NCBI GenBank assembly: GCA_000433535.1 | Contig: FR892673.1 | Span: forward strand, 47,503 to 94,012 | From: Dorea sp. CAG:317 | GTDB lineage: Bacteria; Bacillota; Clostridia; Lachnospirales; Lachnospiraceae | DNA length: 46,510 bases | Reading direction: 5' to 3' | In this document: one piece after another, positions 13,011 to 20,047 of the stretch | Position numbering within the stretch: position 1 is the first letter of the stretch | Layout: the number at the start of each line of letters is the position of its first letter | The notes under the pieces: generated by a model | Told to the model about the DNA's origin: nothing | Seen by the model: only the letters and a program-made list of their open reading frames with translations | Databases searched by the model: none | Made by a program: the position numbers and the translations under genes

Positions 13011-15572
13011 ATGGTAGAAAGGAGTCGGAACTCTGGCCAGAGAAAAGACATGTCGGTTCCTTTCAAGAAAATGGATTATTTAGAATTTTTAAAGACAAAG
13101 ATAGAGATCGCACCGGAAAGCGGGTTCGAAATAGAACTGGGGAAGATCAACAAAGCGTTACTTCCACATCAGAGGGATGCGGTGGCATGGGCATTAAAAG
13201 GCGGAAGAAGAGCACTGTTCGAGTCATTCGGACTCGGCAAGACGGTGCAAGAATTAGAGTTCTGCCATCAGGCGGCAGCGCACGAAGGCGGCAGGGCACT
13301 TATCGTACTGCCACTGGGAGTAAAACAGGAATTTACCAGAGATGCGGTAGAACTCTTAGGTTACGAAAAACCGGAATATTGTCGGACAATGGAAGAGGTA
13401 GAGAAGTCGAAAAGTGAGATTGTGATCACCAACTATGAACGTGTTCGAGATGGAGACATCCGGCCGGATTATTTTTCAGCGACATCACTGGACGAAGCGA
13501 GTGTACTTCGGTCATTTGGAAGCAAGACTTATCAGACGTTTCTGGATAAGTTTAAGAATGTCCCATATAAGTTAGTGGCAACCGCAACGCCATCCCCGAA
13601 CCGGTACAAAGAGCTGATTCATTATGCAGGATACTTAGAGGTCATGGACACCGGACAAGCCTTGACAAGATTTTTTCAAAGAGACAGCACCAAAGCCAAT
13701 AACCTAACATTATACCCGAACATGGAAGATGAGTTCTGGTTGTGGGTATCAAGTTGGGCACTATTTATTACCCAACCATCGGACTTAAATGAGGACTATT
13801 CGGATGATGGATACGAATTGCCGCCGCTGGAGGTTCGTTGGCACGAGATACCGGTGCATTACGGAGACGCAACAGAAAAAGACGGGCAGATCACGCTTTT
13901 TACAGATGCGGCAGCAGGATTAAAAGAAGCAGCGGAAGTTAAGAGAAACAGCATAGACGTCCGTGTTGAGAAGATGAAAGAGATAGTAGAAACATCACCG
14001 GAGGATCATTTTGTATTATGGCATGATCAGGAAGCGGAGCGGCACGCCATCAAGAAAGCGTTGCCGGAAACGGTTGATATCTACGGATCACAGGACTATG
14101 AGATAAGAGAAAAAAGAGTCATAGACTTTTCAGAGGGAAGAATTAAGCTATTTGCTACAAAGAAATCTCTTTCTGGCTCTGGCTGCAACTTTCAAAGATA
14201 TTGCCATAGGGAGATCTTTCTTGGTATCGATTATGAATTCAATGATTTTATTCAGGCGGTACATAGATGTTATCGTTTTCTGCAAAATAAGCCGGTTATC
14301 ATCGATATTATTTACATGGAAAACGAAAGGCAGATTAAAGAGACACTATTGCGGAAATGGAAAGATCATAATCACATGGTCAAGAAAATGATAGAAATCG
14401 TGAAAAAGTACGGCTTATCATCCGCCAAGAAAGAAGAGAAGATGAAACGGAAGATGGGAGTGAAAACGGTGAGAGTAGAAGGAAAAAATTACGAAGCAGT
14501 CCATGATGATTGTGTGGAAGAGACAAGAAGAATGGAGAGCAACAGTGTAGGACTGGTCCATACATCTATCCCGTTTGGAAATCACTATGAATACAGTGCA
14601 AACTATAATGATTTTGGACACAATCAGAACACAGAGCGCTTTTTCGAGCAGATGGACTTTTTGACACCAGAATTATATCGGGTTCTGGAACCGGGAAGAG
14701 TGGCAGCCATCCACGTGAAAGACAGAGTGTTGTTCGGAAATGCAACCGGTACAGGAATGCCGACGATAGAGCCATTTCACGCTCAGTGCATTGGCCACTA
14801 CATGAAACATGGGTTTCAGTATTTCGGAATGATTACGGTCGTTACAGACGTGGTACGTGAAAATAATCAGACGTACCGGCTGGGATGGTCAGAACAGTGC
14901 AAAGATGGCTCCAAAATGGGAGTCGGATGTCCGGAATATGTATTACTCTTCCGCAAACTTCCGAGTGACCGGTCAAATGCCTACGCGGATGATCCGGTAA
15001 AGAAGAGCAAAGAAGAATATACAAGAGCACAGTGGCAGATAGATGCGCATGGGTATTGGCGAAGCTCCGGCGATCGGCTGGTAAGCAAAGAAGAGTTAAA
15101 AGAAATATCTGTTGCAAACCTACAAGGAGTCTACAGAAAATACAGTAGAGAGTCGATATACAGTTATGAGGAACATGTAAAACTTGCGGAAGCTCTCGAC
15201 AAAGACGGGAAACTTCCGGCTACTTTCATGGTGGTGGCACCGGGAAGTTGGAATGATTTGGAGGTATGGGACGACATCAACCGGATGCGGACGCTGAACA
15301 CGACACAATCCAGAAGACGTAAACAGATGCACGTATGCCCATTGCAGTTGGATATCGTGGAAAGAATTATCAACCGGTACAGTAACGAGGGCGATCTTGT
15401 TTATGATCCATTCGGAGGACTTATGACGGTGCCTATGATGGCTGTGAAAATGAAGCGCCGGGGAAAGGGCTGTGAATTAAATGCAGACTATTTTCGGGAC
15501 GGAGTGGGATATCTTCAGGAGACAGAAACCGAGATGGAAACGCCGACATTATTTGATTTCATGGAAGAGTAA
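13011..15572 (+). CDS. SNF2-type helicase fused to a DNA methyltransferase
   Basis: Protein of 853 residues. N-terminal helicase: LPHQ (51-54), Walker A FGLGKT (73-78), DEAS (161-164), TATPSPN (191-197) and QAVHRCYR (415-422). C-terminal methyltransferase: TSIPFG (517-522) as motif IV and VYDPFGG...GKGCELN (about 795-825) as the AdoMet site, an order typical of beta-class N6-adenine/N4-cytosine enzymes. The TSIPF motif replaces the usual (S/N/D)PP(Y/F). The fusion recalls P1 DarB-type antirestriction proteins and may modify phage DNA; this is inferred. The start could be ATG 13011 or ATG 13050; neither has a strong ribosome site. Confidence 0.85.
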   Translation: MVERSRNSGQRKDMSVPFKKMDYLEFLKTKIEIAPESGFEIELGKINKALLPHQRDAVAWALKGGRRALFESFGLGKTVQELEFCHQAAAHEGGRALIVLPLGVKQEFTRDAVELLGYEKPEYCRTMEEVEKSKSEIVITNYERVRDGDIRPDYFSATSLDEASVLRSFGSKTYQTFLDKFKNVPYKLVATATPSPNRYKELIHYAGYLEVMDTGQALTRFFQRDSTKANNLTLYPNMEDEFWLWVSSWALFITQPSDLNEDYSDDGYELPPLEVRWHEIPVHYGDATEKDGQITLFTDAAAGLKEAAEVKRNSIDVRVEKMKEIVETSPEDHFVLWHDQEAERHAIKKALPETVDIYGSQDYEIREKRVIDFSEGRIKLFATKKSLSGSGCNFQRYCHREIFLGIDYEFNDFIQAVHRCYRFLQNKPVIIDIIYMENERQIKETLLRKWKDHNHMVKKMIEIVKKYGLSSAKKEEKMKRKMGVKTVRVEGKNYEAVHDDCVEETRRMESNSVGLVHTSIPFGNHYEYSANYNDFGHNQNTERFFEQMDFLTPELYRVLEPGRVAAIHVKDRVLFGNATGTGMPTIEPFHAQCIGHYMKHGFQYFGMITVVTDVVRENNQTYRLGWSEQCKDGSKMGVGCPEYVLLFRKLPSDRSNAYADDPVKKSKEEYTRAQWQIDAHGYWRSSGDRLVSKEELKEISVANLQGVYRKYSRESIYSYEEHVKLAEALDKDGKLPATFMVVAPGSWNDLEVWDDINRMRTLNTTQSRRRKQMHVCPLQLDIVERIINRYSNEGDLVYDPFGGLMTVPMMAVKMKRRGKGCELNADYFRDGVGYLQETETEMETPTLFDFMEE

Positions 15573-15618
15573 AAATATAAAGATAGGGTAATTTAGGTGA
15601 GTATACGTAACTAAAAAT

Positions 15619-15656
15619 AGCAGCGGACTAATAGTCTTGCCGGACCGTCCACTGCT
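15619..15656 (+). terminator. hairpin after the helicase-methyltransferase gene
   Basis: AGCAG-C-GGAC (15619-15628) pairs with GTCC-A-CTGCT (15647-15656); CATCTTTCT follows. It is probably a weak terminator. Confidence 0.45.
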
Positions 15657-15663
15657 CATCTTT

Positions 15664-15693
15664 CTAAGGACATTATAACACATGCGTCCTTAG
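15664..15693. repeat. inverted repeat upstream of the tyrosine recombinase
   Basis: CTAAGGAC (15664-15671) and GTCCTTAG (15686-15693) flank a 14-bp spacer, just before the ribosome site of the recombinase gene. It could be an operator, a leader hairpin or a recombinase arm site. Confidence 0.4.
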
Positions 15694-15713
15694 GAGACAA
15701 GGAGGACGATGTT

Positions 15714-16775
15714 ATGTGTACGAAAAAAGAAGAATTAAGAGACATAATATTAACAGGTATGCAGCCATTTTTAAATGCGCCACTTATGGAGATTCTGAAC
15801 CAAGTAGTAGTGCAGGCGTTGTTTGGACTTGAGGTGACAGAGAGTGAGACATTGCCGGCAACGATAGACGATACAAACCAGCGGATCATATCCATTTACA
15901 TGACTAAGAAAGCGCCGAAGTTGAGCCCCAAGACTGTAGAGTATTATATGCTTACGGTTCGAAACTTTATCGAGTTTGTGCAGAAGTCCTTACTGGACGT
16001 ATCTGACATGGATGTGGAGTTTTATCTCCAGTCTTACGCACGTAAAGGCAATCAGGCAAGCACCTGCAATAATGAGCGTAGAAATTTGAGTGCGTTCTTT
16101 ACATGGATGAGAAAGAGCCATCTGCGATCAGACAATCCGGTGGATAGCGTGGAACCGTATCGAGAGATGGACAAGCCTATTGACCATCTGACCGATGGTG
16201 AACTGGAAGCATTAAGAGACGCCTGCAAGGTTAAGGTTAAAAACAAGGTGACAAATCTGGATGAGTATAAAGAAAGCCTTAGAGACAGGGCGTTGTTGGA
16301 GTTTCTCCGGAGTACCGCTGTGAGAGTAAGCGAATGCGTATCGGTAAACGTACAGGATATCAACTGGCAGTCTGGCGAGCTCATGGTATACGGTCAGAAA
16401 AATAGAACGTGGAGAACCGTCTGCCTGGATGATACAGCAAAGTATCATTTGCGGAAGTACATCGACAGCCGAAACGATAAAGAACCGGCACTGTTTATTT
16501 CCAGCAAGCGAGACTGTAAGCGCTTGGCGAAACCGGGAATTGAGAGCGCCATCGGAAGGATAGCAGAGCGGTCGGGGCTTAAGAGACGAGTATATCCGCA
16601 TCTCTTCCGTAAGACCACAGCAACCAATATGGTCAAGCGTGGCTGTCCGAGAGAACTGGTAGCGTTTTATCTCGGTCATAAAAATGGAGATGCTCGGACG
16701 TTAAATAAACATTACGCTGCTACGACACCGGATCAGGTACTTGGAGCGTTTAGGAAGTACGGTGCGGCTGCATAG
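15714..16775 (+). CDS. tyrosine recombinase (XerC/D-like), second recombinase of the prophage
   Basis: Protein of 353 residues with a SAM-like N-terminal DNA-binding domain (about 58-140) and a catalytic domain with a full residue set: Arg204 (STAVRVSE), Lys229, His296-x-x-Arg299 (YPHLFRKT), His322 (LGHKNGD) and Tyr334 (NKHYAATT). It should be active. The prophage already has a serine integrase at its end, so this enzyme has another job: dimer resolution, or inversion of the tail-tip cassette at 34675..35520, are candidates. It lies in the early region with a good AAGGAGGACG ribosome site. Confidence 0.9.
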   Translation: MCTKKEELRDIILTGMQPFLNAPLMEILNQVVVQALFGLEVTESETLPATIDDTNQRIISIYMTKKAPKLSPKTVEYYMLTVRNFIEFVQKSLLDVSDMDVEFYLQSYARKGNQASTCNNERRNLSAFFTWMRKSHLRSDNPVDSVEPYREMDKPIDHLTDGELEALRDACKVKVKNKVTNLDEYKESLRDRALLEFLRSTAVRVSECVSVNVQDINWQSGELMVYGQKNRTWRTVCLDDTAKYHLRKYIDSRNDKEPALFISSKRDCKRLAKPGIESAIGRIAERSGLKRRVYPHLFRKTTATNMVKRGCPRELVAFYLGHKNGDARTLNKHYAATTPDQVLGAFRKYGAAA

Positions 16776-16794
16776 ATTTTATGGCAAAAAACAT

Positions 16795-16824
16795 AACCAG
16801 TAGTGCGTGTCCCATACTACTGGT
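16795..16824 (-). terminator. 10-bp inverted repeat with leftward U-tract
   Basis: AACCAGTAGT (16795-16804) pairs with ACTACTGGTT (16815-16824). The T-run (ATGTTTTTTG) follows on the minus strand, so it would act mainly on antisense transcripts. Confidence 0.5.
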
Positions 16825-16879
16825 TGGGTTAGACGAGATTAACCGAGTAACTAAATTAGACTTTGATGGAGGAAAAGAT

Positions 16880-17056
16880 ATGTTAAAAATTGGAGATAAG
16901 GTGATAATGAACGATAAATATAAAGTATCTGAAATAAATAAAAGAAAAGTATTTGTTGTCATAACAGAACCGCAGGAAGTGTGCGGAACAATGTCTGTAT
17001 GGCTTGATGGGTACAGAGGGTGTTATGCGATGGATGGACTTACAAAGATAAATTAA
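16880..17056 (+). CDS. small phage protein, 58 residues
   Basis: Starts at ATG 16880 behind GATGGAGGAAAAG; the open frame upstream to 16781 runs through the hairpin and lacks a ribosome site. MLKIGDKVIMNDKYKVSEINKRKVFVV looks like a small beta-barrel (KOW/SH3-like strand pattern). No family was recognised. Confidence 0.6.
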   Translation: MLKIGDKVIMNDKYKVSEINKRKVFVVITEPQEVCGTMSVWLDGYRGCYAMDGLTKIN

Positions 17057-17076
17057 GCATTAGCGAGGGATAGAAT

Positions 17077-17259
17077 ATGCAGAGATATTTTTATATCAGA
17101 GATCAGGAAATGACAGCGGCACTGACAATAGATGATGGATCAAGAGCAAGCATCGCACCTGTTGAAGCATTTAGAGAATATTTCGGAAGTGAAGACGTGC
17201 ACGAATTGACATATGAGCAGTATCAGGAAATCTGTGAGAATGACGAAATTAGACTTTAG
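17077..17259 (+). CDS. hypothetical phage protein, 60 residues
   Basis: MQRYFYIRDQEMTAALTIDDGSRASIAPVEAFREYFGSEDVHELTYEQYQEICEN is preceded by GCGAGGGATAG. It is acidic with a mixed alpha/beta pattern; the LTYEQYQEIC end resembles small phage proteins of unknown role. It lies directly before the PP-loop gene. Confidence 0.58.
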   Translation: MQRYFYIRDQEMTAALTIDDGSRASIAPVEAFREYFGSEDVHELTYEQYQEICENDEIRL

Positions 17260-17264
17260 CGGAG

Positions 17265-18029
17265 GTGATTAAAATAAAGTATGTTGCAAGTTGTAGTTTC
17301 GGCAAGGATAGCATAGCAACAGTTCTCTTGGCGAGAGAACATAATGAGCCGTTAGACGAGATTGTTTATTGCGAAGTTATGTTTGACAAAGATATAAGTG
17401 GAGAACTGCCAGAACACAGAGATTTCATTTATAACAAGGCGATACCAGCTTTTGAAAGTTGGGGATATAAGGTAACAGTTTTGAAGCCTGAAAAGAATTA
17501 TATGGACTGCTTTCACCATAAAACAATTCGAGGAAAAAGCGTAGGAATGAAAAAGGGGTTTGTAATGCCGGGGCATTGTGATGTTCAGAGAGATTGCAAA
17601 TTGAAACCCATTAAAGAATATTGGAAGTCACAATCAAAAGAAGTTGTGCAGTACATAGGGATAGCAGTAGATGAACCGAAAAGGATTGATAGAATAGCAG
17701 ATACCAAAAACAAAGTTTCTTTACTTGAAAAATACGGATATACAGAAGAAATGGCAAAAGAGAAATGTATAGAATATGGCTTGTTAAGTCCAATTTATGA
17801 ATTTACAAATAGGGGTGGCTGTTGGTTCTGCCCGAACGCAAGGGATTGTGAATTGCGGCATTTGCGAAATAACCATATGGATTTATGGGATAAACTGTTG
17901 GAACTGGAAGAAACGCCTAATTTGATAGGAAATAAATGGAACACACTCACACAGACAAGCATACACGACAAAGAAGAACAATTCATGTGGGAAGATAGGC
18001 AGATGAATATCTTTGATTATTTAAACTGA
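17265..18029 (+). CDS. PAPS-reductase-like PP-loop protein
   Basis: Protein of 254 residues with the PP-loop SCSFGKDS (9-16) of adenine-nucleotide alpha hydrolases and a Cys-rich stretch CWFCPNARDCELR (about 191-204) that could bind an iron-sulphur cluster. Similar genes are frequent in Firmicute phages and are annotated phosphoadenosine phosphosulfate reductase; true sulfate reduction is unlikely in this context, and RNA or DNA thio-modification chemistry (as in DndC or TtcA relatives) is an alternative. The nominal GTG start sits on the ribosome site GGAGGTG; the residues expected after it suggest initiation at ATA 17274 instead. Confidence 0.75.
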   Translation: MIKIKYVASCSFGKDSIATVLLAREHNEPLDEIVYCEVMFDKDISGELPEHRDFIYNKAIPAFESWGYKVTVLKPEKNYMDCFHHKTIRGKSVGMKKGFVMPGHCDVQRDCKLKPIKEYWKSQSKEVVQYIGIAVDEPKRIDRIADTKNKVSLLEKYGYTEEMAKEKCIEYGLLSPIYEFTNRGGCWFCPNARDCELRHLRNNHMDLWDKLLELEETPNLIGNKWNTLTQTSIHDKEEQFMWEDRQMNIFDYLN

Positions 18030-18050
18030 GATTTAGTGAGGTGGAGTGAT

Positions 18051-18212
18051 ATGGCGAGATTTGAAATTGAGTACGCACAATTTACCAAAGTTATAATCGA
18101 AGCAGAAAACGAAGAAGAGGCAAATGATTTAGCTTCAATAATGGACGGATAAGAAATTGCAGAACATGACACACATGATTATGTCATTTGGGATGTAAGA
18201 AAAATAGATTAG
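18051..18212 (+). pseudogene. small DpnD/PcfM-like phage gene with an in-frame stop
   Basis: From ATG 18051 (behind GAGGTGGAG) 33 codons read MARFEIEYAQFTKVIIEAENEEEANDLASIMDG, then a TAA at 18150-18152. The same frame continues EIAEHDTHDYVIWDVRKID to TAG 18212. The two parts form one small domain of the kind with a VEAENEEEA helix and a C-terminal WDV strand. One base change (GAA to TAA) would explain the break. The first 33 residues may still be made. Confidence 0.65.
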
Positions 18213-18229
18213 AAGTTGTTGGAGGAGTA

Positions 18230-18646
18230 ATGAACGTGCTAGAGAAGATTTTGGAAGAGATAGAAAGAAAGAGAAAAAGTATTATTGATATGTCAGACGA
18301 AGAACCAGAACTCGTAGATGTAGAAGATTGGTTTGATGAGGGAGTGGATCAAGGGAAATTAATAGCTTATGAAGTAGTAAAAGAAATCATCCGTTCTCAC
18401 ATGGACGAAGCTAAGGACACAAATGTCCCTAGCAATGTCGATTGGATTCCGGTAGAAGAAGGATTGCCCGAAGAAACAGGATATTATCTTGCTCAATTAT
18501 CAAGAAGATTACCAAATGAGGATTATTCAGACAGAGTAATTGTATTGTATAACGGAGAAGAAAAAGAGTTTATGTGTTATGCGAATCTTATAATTGCATG
18601 GCAGCCACTTCCAGAGAGGTACAAGGGTGGTGATGATCGTGCATAA
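18230..18646 (+). CDS. DUF551-type phage protein
   Basis: Protein of 138 residues from ATG 18230, behind GGAGGAG. The N-terminal half is acidic and helical (EKILEEIERKRKSIIDMSDEEPE). The C-terminal half, WIPVEEGLPEETGYYLAQL...VIVLYNGEE...IIAWQPLPERYKGG, matches the DUF551 pattern with its closing W(Q/M)PLP. Function is unknown. Its end overlaps the next start. Confidence 0.68.
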   Translation: MNVLEKILEEIERKRKSIIDMSDEEPELVDVEDWFDEGVDQGKLIAYEVVKEIIRSHMDEAKDTNVPSNVDWIPVEEGLPEETGYYLAQLSRRLPNEDYSDRVIVLYNGEEKEFMCYANLIIAWQPLPERYKGGDDRA

Positions 18647-18824
18647 AGAACGCAGAGACAGACACCTGCAGAAGCTGGATCGGGAGCAGCACCATGAGGA
18701 GTTGGAAGAGTGCAAGGTATCAGATAAGGCGAGGGAAAGATTCCAGCGTCCGCCATATCAAGTCATGGATGTTACAGGCTATATGGCAAAGAAATATGAC
18801 ATAAAAAGGGAGATGAGAGAGTGA
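18633..18824 (+). CDS. hypothetical phage protein, 63 residues
   Basis: MIVHKERRDRHLQKLDREQHHEELEECKVSDKARERFQRPPYQVMDVTGYMAKKYDIKREMRE; very charged and helical. The ATG at 18633 lies inside the end of the preceding gene, behind AAGGGTGGTG; its stop overlaps the next GTG by 4 bp. The coupling with the regulator that follows suggests a shared role, but no family was recognised. Confidence 0.58.
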   Translation: MIVHKERRDRHLQKLDREQHHEELEECKVSDKARERFQRPPYQVMDVTGYMAKKYDIKREMRE

Positions 18825-19237
18825 AAGAGTTATTTAGCCGGTACAGACGTAACAGGCGTGAACTGGATTTGATAGCGGATCAGATAGAACGATTGAATGA
18901 ACGACTTGAGGATGTGCCGGAGGTAGCAGGGAAAGTTACAAAGTCAAGCAAAGACTTTCCGTACATAGAAGAGCATATGACTGTGCGGATGAAAGAACCG
19001 AAGGAGGCTACTCTGATTAAGGATAAGCTCCGGAAGAAAGAAAAAAGACAGAAGCAGCTTTCGCAGGAGATTACAAAGGTAGAGAACTTTATTGATGGTC
19101 TTTCAGAAGGAATTGAGAAGCAGATCATGGAGATGGTATATCTGGAAGGAATGAATCAAACTGATACAGCGGAGCTTCTGGGGTATACGCAGGCAAGGGT
19201 ATCCCAGATTATAAGAAACACATTGAAAGATTTATAA
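18821..19237 (+). CDS. sigma-70-like late transcription regulator
   Basis: Protein of 138 residues. The N-terminal two thirds are a long charged coiled coil (RYRRNRRELDLIADQIERLNERLE...KDKLRKKEKRQKQLSQEI). The C-terminus EKQIMEMVYLEGMNQTDTAELLGYTQARVSQIIRNTLKDL is a sigma region 4-type helix-turn-helix. Proteins of this kind (ArpU/RinA position) end the early region and switch on late genes. GTG start, overlapping the gene before. A terminator, a tRNA and the terminase genes follow, which fits a late activator. Confidence 0.78.
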   Translation: MKELFSRYRRNRRELDLIADQIERLNERLEDVPEVAGKVTKSSKDFPYIEEHMTVRMKEPKEATLIKDKLRKKEKRQKQLSQEITKVENFIDGLSEGIEKQIMEMVYLEGMNQTDTAELLGYTQARVSQIIRNTLKDL

Positions 19238-19260
19238 CATTTATAATTTAGATGTGTTAT

Positions 19261-19300
19261 AATTATTCTAGAAAAGCTAGAATTATTTCTAGTCTTCCTT
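19261..19300 (+). terminator. hairpin after the late regulator
   Basis: ATTCTAG (19265-19271) pairs with CTAGAAT (19277-19283), with further A/T pairs outside, and a T-rich stretch (TATTTCTAGTCTTCCTT) follows. It is weak in GC. Confidence 0.5.
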
Positions 19301-19324
19301 CAAAAAACATAAAATCTTAGAAAG

Positions 19325-19356
19325 TACACCTTGTAGAAATGCAGGGTGTATTTTCT
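19325..19356 (+). terminator. second early terminator before the tRNA
   Basis: TACACC (19325-19330) pairs with GGTGTA (19345-19350), followed by TTTTCTTAT. Together with the previous hairpin it separates early from late transcription. Confidence 0.7.
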
Positions 19357-19373
19357 TATGCATAAAAAACTAT

Positions 19374-19445
19374 TGGATTGTAGCTCAGTGGCAGAGCGAT
19401 GGTCTTATAAGCCATGTGTCGCAAGTTCGATTCTTGTCAATCCAA
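19374..19445 (+). tRNA. tRNA-Ile with anticodon UAU
   Basis: A full cloverleaf folds: acceptor TGGATTG/CAATCCA, D-stem GCTC/GAGC, anticodon stem ATGGT/GCCAT with loop CTTATAA (anticodon TAT, reading AUA), T-stem GCAAG/CTTGT with loop TTCGATT, discriminator A. CCA is not encoded. It lies between the early terminators and terminase; it could supply a rare isoleucine decoder for AUA-containing phage genes. Confidence 0.92.
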
Positions 19446-19466
19446 TTTCATAGCGTACAGCGTGCA

Positions 19467-19550
19467 CAGCTCCAGCGGATCTACATTTCATCCTTACTCC
19501 GTGGTCGCAATCGGCGGTCATAATGGAGCTGGCAGGACTGTATTTTTTTT
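19467..19550 (+). other. structured intergenic element before terminase
   Basis: CAGCTCCA (19467-19474) pairs with TGGAGCTG (19524-19531) around a branched interior (CGGA/TCCG and a CCG/CGG hairpin); a run of eight T lies at 19543-19550, 12 bp on. Its position upstream of the small terminase suits a packaging (cos/pac) site, a leader or a non-coding RNA. Confidence 0.4.
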
Positions 19551-19579
19551 AATTATTAACCAGAATTGAAGGTGGTGAC

Positions 19580-20047
19580 GTGGCGGGTTATGAAAACATA
19601 AAAGATAAAGGTTTTGACCATCGAACAACGGACGAACTGCGGGAAATTACATCAAAAGGTGGTAAAGCAAGTGGAGAAGCGAGGCGCCGGAAAGCAGATT
19701 TCCGGAAGACATTAAACATGCTGCTTACCGCAGAAATAGACAACGAAGAATATAAGCCGATTCTAGAGGCACTTGGTGTTGAGTGTACTTTAGAGTCGGC
19801 TCTTTTAATGGCGCAGATCAAAGAAGCTCTCATGGGAAATACTAAGGCTGCTACTTTTGTAGCTAAGTATGCCGGACAGTCTGCAGAACCAGAAGAGAAC
19901 ATTCGGAATCGGGAAGCAGATACAGAACTCAAGAAAGCAAGAAAACAATCTGTTACAGGAGAAAATGAGACGGAAGAGGCGATTGAAAAGCTGGATCAGA
20001 TATTAAAAGGAGTATATGAGAATGCAGTTAAGCAGCAAGCAGAATGA
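19580..20047 (+). CDS. terS: terminase small subunit-like protein
   Basis: Protein of 155 residues. FDHRTTDELREITSKGGKASGEARRRKADFRKTLNMLL is the KGG-type N-terminus that precedes terminase large subunits in many Firmicute phages. The rest is helical, ending in a charged coiled coil. The small subunit recognises the packaging site and regulates the large subunit. GTG start behind GAAGGTGGTG; its 3' end overlaps the large subunit gene by 32 bp. Confidence 0.75.
   Translation: MAGYENIKDKGFDHRTTDELREITSKGGKASGEARRRKADFRKTLNMLLTAEIDNEEYKPILEALGVECTLESALLMAQIKEALMGNTKAATFVAKYAGQSAEPEENIRNREADTELKKARKQSVTGENETEEAIEKLDQILKGVYENAVKQQAE

Noticed and set aside
13187..13417. Plus-strand frame of 76 codons inside the helicase-methyltransferase gene
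   Set aside because: It lies wholly within motor-domain coding sequence in another frame and is arginine-rich by chance.
19374..19445. tRNA gene considered as the prophage attachment site
   Set aside because: It is internal to the prophage, with no second copy of its 3' end; the split lipoprotein gene gives the true junctions.
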